From Allobrachymonas sp. (GTDB taxonomy: Bacteria > Pseudomonadota > Gammaproteobacteria > Burkholderiales > Burkholderiaceae_C), in NCBI GenBank assembly GCA_018054915.1, contig JAGPIR010000096.1, forward strand, positions 1 to 5,562: a DNA stretch of 5,562 nucleotides, in the 5' to 3' direction. Positions 5,072 through 5,562 of the stretch are shown one piece after another; the stretch's first letter is position 1, and every line of letters starts with the position of its first letter. The notes beneath the pieces are model-generated. The model was not told where the DNA came from. It searched no databases and was given only the letters and a program-made list of their open reading frames with translations. The position numbers and the translations under genes are program-made.

Positions 5072-5562
5072 TCACCCCAGCGTCACCCGCATGAATTTGC
5101 GTTTGCCTACTTGCAGCACGTAGGTGCCAGCGGCCAGTTTGAGACCCTTGTCACTCACAACAGCGCCGTCCACGCGCACCCCGCCGCCGTCGATCAGGCG
5201 GTTGGCTTCGCCGGTGCTGGCAGTCAGGCCCGCCACCTTGAGCAGCACACCAATGCCTTGCGCTGCGCCGCCTTCCCCTAGCGGCAGGTTGCGCTCTTCA
5301 ATTTCATCAGGAATGCCCCCGCGCGAACGGTTGATGAAGTCGGCCTCGGCCGCATCGGCCGCCGCCGCGCTATGAAAGCGCGCGGTGATTTCCTTGGCCA
5401 GCGCCACCTTGGCGTCCTTGGGGTTGCGGCCTGCAGCCACCTCGGCCTTGAGCGCAGCAATGCCGGCCTCGCTCCTGAACGAGAGCAGCGTGTACCAGCG
5501 CCACATCAGCTCGTCCGAAATGGACAACACCTTGGCAAACATGGTGTTGGCGTCTTCGGTGA
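5072..5562 (-). CDS. tyrS: Tyrosyl-tRNA synthetase, C-terminal part (partial)
   Basis: TyrS attaches tyrosine to tRNA-Tyr using ATP (EC 6.1.1.1). Only the last 162 or so residues are in the window; the N-terminal catalytic domain with its ATP-binding motifs lies beyond 5562. The visible part begins with TEDANTMFAKVLSISDELMW, the segment that follows the KMSKS loop in bacterial TyrRS. Next come a helical tRNA-binding region with GRNPKDAKVALAKEITARFH and then a C-terminal S4 RNA-binding domain (VLLKVAGLTASTGEANRLI, GGVRVDG, VSDKGLKL, GTYVLQVGKRKF), ending in RVTLG. This order is diagnostic for TyrRS. An ATG at 5542 is internal, not the start. The gene converges with panB across a 79-bp gap. No damage is visible. 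Confidence 0.95.
   Translation of the reverse strand, partial: TEDANTMFAKVLSISDELMWRWYTLLSFRSEAGIAALKAEVAAGRNPKDAKVALAKEITARFHSAAAADAAEADFINRSRGGIPDEIEERNLPLGEGGAAQGIGVLLKVAGLTASTGEANRLIDGGGVRVDGAVVSDKGLKLAAGTYVLQVGKRKFMRVTLG

Overview
This window looks like an ordinary chromosomal stretch of a GC-rich betaproteobacterium, most likely Burkholderiales and perhaps Comamonadaceae. I infer that from protein character and GC-rich codon use; no marker here fixes the genus. It holds six protein-coding genes, one of them cut by the right edge. I see no mobile element, CRISPR array, tRNA or rRNA. The genes are housekeeping and central-metabolism functions, and I do not see a novel multi-gene system.

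Layout: (1) 138-1064 (+), argC, a short type 2 N-acetyl-gamma-glutamyl-phosphate reductase of arginine biosynthesis, with a perfect inverted repeat just upstream. (2) 1065-1323, a gene-free gap with two inverted repeats and a weak promoter candidate. (3) 1324-2025 and 2053-2694 (+), the A and B subunits of a succinyl-CoA:3-ketoacid CoA-transferase, 27 bp apart and surely one operon. (4) About 2828-2986 (+), a small, very basic 52-residue ORF with its own ribosome-binding site, function unknown. (5) 3049-3912 (-), panC, and 4201-4992 (+), panB, divergently transcribed from a 288-bp control region. The panB side of that region carries three perfect hairpins behind a good -10 element. (6) 4993-5071, a compact convergent region with nested terminator-like hairpins. 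(7) 5072-5562 (-), the C-terminal part of tyrS, running off the window.

How the genes work together: PanB makes ketopantoate from 2-ketoisovalerate, and PanC condenses pantoate with beta-alanine to give pantothenate, the precursor of coenzyme A. Ketopantoate reductase (panE or ilvC) and aspartate decarboxylase (panD), which complete the route, are not in the window. The CoA-transferase pair uses CoA thioesters to activate acetoacetate for ketone-body or polyhydroxybutyrate-linked metabolism. Its nearness to the pan genes is probably coincidental. ArgC and TyrS are unrelated housekeeping functions.

The most interesting content is non-coding or very small: the basic small ORF, the structured panB leader, the nested terminator after panB, the 9-bp stem that includes the panC stop codon, and the inverted repeat in front of argC.
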